In this document: positions 62,703 to 64,000 of the stretch, piece by piece
How the letters are laid out: each line of letters starts with the position of its first letter
How positions within the stretch are numbered: the stretch's first letter is position 1
NCBI RefSeq assembly: GCF_001439685.1
Contig: NZ_JYLH01000007.1
Coordinates: forward strand, 1-64,000
Reading direction: 5' to 3'
Source of the DNA: Pseudomonas libanensis
Lineage (GTDB): Bacteria > Pseudomonadota > Gammaproteobacteria > Pseudomonadales > Pseudomonadaceae
Length of the DNA stretch: 64,000 nt
Notes under the pieces: model-generated
What the model was told of the DNA's origin: nothing
Database searches by the model: none
Seen by the model: the letters and a program-made list of their open reading frames with translations, nothing else
Position numbers and translations under genes: made by a program

Positions 62703-63077
62703 TCAACGCATCAACAGTATGCGAATAATGCCAGGCACGCCAAACAACGGAAAATTCGAAACCCCGGCCTTCGCGCCACTCGAATCATTAAACAACTTCG
62801 CTAGCGCTGGAAGTACTCCAGCAGTGGCCTGCACTCCTGGATTGTCACGCTTAAATGCATCCTCCAGACCATAGACAGCCACGACAAAGTGCGTATCGGT
62901 CTCACGGGTGAAAGAATCCCATTTCAACATGCCTACTATGCGATGCCGGACGTTGCACGCGCGTAATATACTCGCCACTTTTACCGCACAGTCGAAACAT
63001 CTAGCCCGTGGCATTCGCATGTAGTCCACGATTTCAGAGTTTTGCGTGATCAGCGTTTCTACCTGCGTAGAATCCAT
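62703..63077 (-). CDS. Putative papain-like cysteine enzyme, possible effector-related
   Basis: A 124-residue protein: RARCFDCAVKVASILRACNVRHRIVGML with two nearby Cys, THFVVAVYGLEDAFKRDNPGVQATAG with a conserved-looking His and Asp/Asn. The spacing of C-x2-C-A, then His about 35 residues on in a strand, resembles small papain-fold (transglutaminase or toxin-like) domains. It lies just upstream of tssA and its start overlaps a 71-residue ORF. A type VI effector or an unrelated biosynthetic enzyme are both possible. The catalytic assignment is by pattern only. Confidence 0.45.
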   Translation of the reverse strand: MDSTQVETLITQNSEIVDYMRMPRARCFDCAVKVASILRACNVRHRIVGMLKWDSFTRETDTHFVVAVYGLEDAFKRDNPGVQATAGVLPALAKLFNDSSGAKAGVSNFPLFGVPGIIRILLMR

Positions 63078-63274
63078 CTTCCAAACCTTGTACAGCTGCC
63101 AGCCTGCCGCTCACCTGAGTAGTCACCGTCCGTATGGCTACCAGTCTTAATGGTCAGCTGCGCAAAGAAAGCAGTAACATTTACGTTTCCTTGTCCAATC
63201 ATCATAAACAGCTGACGCAACAGCAAGTGAATAGCTGTGATTAAGCTCAATTCAGCCGATCCTTCCGGTAGCAT
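63059..63274 (-). CDS. Hypothetical small ORF overlapping the papain-like gene
   Basis: A 71-codon ORF, MLPEGSAELSLITAIHLLLRQLFMMIGQGNVNVTAF..., whose end overlaps the next ORF start by 19 bp. It has one hydrophobic stretch near its N-terminus (SLITAIHLLLRQLFMMI). It might be a separate small membrane protein, an immunity-like partner, or the broken N-terminal part of a larger gene. Weak evidence. Confidence 0.25.
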   Translation of the reverse strand: MLPEGSAELSLITAIHLLLRQLFMMIGQGNVNVTAFFAQLTIKTGSHTDGDYSGERQAGSCTRFGRWILRR

Positions 63275-63304
63275 CTACGCAGGCAACCGAGACAACTCAC
63301 GCAA

Positions 63305-64000
63305 CTAAGCTCGCCTTCTCATCCATAGCGCCATGACGACTAGCGCGGTTAACGGCAAGCCATGGAATAAAATAATTACCTGGGCCGGAGTCCAGGCCAA
63401 ATAGAACGGCCCAGCCACCAGCATCCCCACGCCGAAGCCCGCCATCTGAATCAGCGTCAATAAGCTGAATAATGGCAAACGCAGACTATCAGGCTCGCTT
63501 TGCGCACGAGAGATCAGAGCCACCTCGGATAACCCATCGCCCAACCCAGCCCACACTACCAGCAGCAGTGCCACCCATAGCTCGGTTTGCTGAAAGGTAA
63601 GGACAAAACCGCTGGACATCAGCGCCACGCCGAGCATGAACAAACGCTCCATGCCGTGGGTGCTACGGCCTCTCAATACGACGCTGGCCAGTCGCGCCCC
63701 AACGAATTTGCCACAGGCCCAAACCGCCAGCAGATAGCCCATGACCGTTTTCGCGGTGTCAGGCGAAATCAGCTGGGACAGTACCGGCCAGCCGACGTTA
63801 TGCGCCGCGCTGCCTAGGGTGTCGAGCATGCTGATCAGCAACATGGCGGCCAGCACCGGCGCGCCACGTAGCCCCTTGGTCAACTCCTGCCATTCGGCGG
63901 CGAGCCCGCGATGGGCGGCAACGGTCGAGCGATACAACACGCGCAAGGGCAAAACCAGGCAAGCAGCGATCACATAGGTACCGATGTTGGCGGCAAACAC
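63305..64000 (-). CDS. MFS transporter, C-terminal part (runs off the window)
   Basis: The frame continues past base 64000; the visible 231 residues are the second half of a major facilitator with about seven membrane segments (VMGYLLAVWACGKFVGARLASVVLRGR, FMLGVALMSSGFVLTF, MAGFGVGMLVAGPFYLAW). The start is unknown, so the internal ATG at 64000 is not taken as the real one. No substrate can be read. It is the upstream neighbour, on the same strand, of the papain-like gene. Confidence 0.8.
   Translation of the reverse strand: MFAANIGTYVIAACLVLPLRVLYRSTVAAHRGLAAEWQELTKGLRGAPVLAAMLLISMLDTLGSAAHNVGWPVLSQLISPDTAKTVMGYLLAVWACGKFVGARLASVVLRGRSTHGMERLFMLGVALMSSGFVLTFQQTELWVALLLVVWAGLGDGLSEVALISRAQSEPDSLRLPLFSLLTLIQMAGFGVGMLVAGPFYLAWTPAQVIILFHGLPLTALVVMALWMRRRA

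Overview
The window reads as chromosomal DNA of a Pseudomonas, most likely of the P. fluorescens group. The grounds are a MvaT/MvaU-type H-NS protein, typical Pseudomonas REP sequences, the gor-galU and ahpC-ahpF blocks, a Cup-like fimbrial locus and a complete-looking type VI secretion core. This assignment rests on gene content and protein similarity recalled from memory, not on a search.

Layout. 1-480: tail of an IS3-family transposase, followed by a gene-free stretch with a 72-bp tandem REP array. 866-6679 (minus): a chaperone-usher fimbria operon (subunit, chaperone, usher, second chaperone, adhesin), divergent from a membrane CSS-EAL c-di-GMP phosphodiesterase. 8.7-19 kb: housekeeping and stress genes (MvaU-like silencer, gloA, ahpF, ahpC, gor, galU), a chromosomal tyrosine recombinase/KfrA-like pair sharing a promoter region with a perfect inverted repeat, and several small lipoproteins. 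19.2-22.7 kb: alkylation repair (DUF1883, an unlisted 55-aa gene, alkB, ada), then nitronate monooxygenase. 22.8-25.4 kb: modABC behind a good ModE-box match. 25.5-30.8 kb: topoisomerase IB, an ABC-F protein, a YoaK-like protein, a lipoprotein and AzlCD. 31.2-34.1 kb: arsR-arsB-arsC and a LysE exporter. 34.1-37.6 kb: an mgtA-type Mg2+ ATPase behind a leader of about 740 nt that holds two upstream ORFs and a strong hairpin. 37.7-41.2 kb: small conserved genes.

A tRNA-Leu(TAA) at 41.43 kb marks a change in texture. Beyond it the DNA is visibly more A+T-rich and holds two overlapping unknown genes, then a two-gene cassette of a lysine-2,3-aminomutase-like radical SAM protein with an unusual CxCxxC cysteine motif and an ATP-grasp amino-acid-ligase-like enzyme. 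A FadL-type porin follows on the other strand. The cassette is the best candidate for an undescribed system: by family logic it could make an amino-acid-derived conjugate or a beta-amino-acid dipeptide.

46.9-62.6 kb (minus): a type VI secretion operon in the order tssA-B-C-hcp-E-F-G-PAAR-like-vgrG-tssJ-K-L-M. No tssH (ClpV), Fha or PpkA/PppA gene is present in the window, and TssM lacks the usual P-loop. A small protein with a papain-like Cys/His pattern lies just upstream of tssA, and a partial MFS transporter runs off the right edge. No CRISPR array, rRNA or replication origin was seen.
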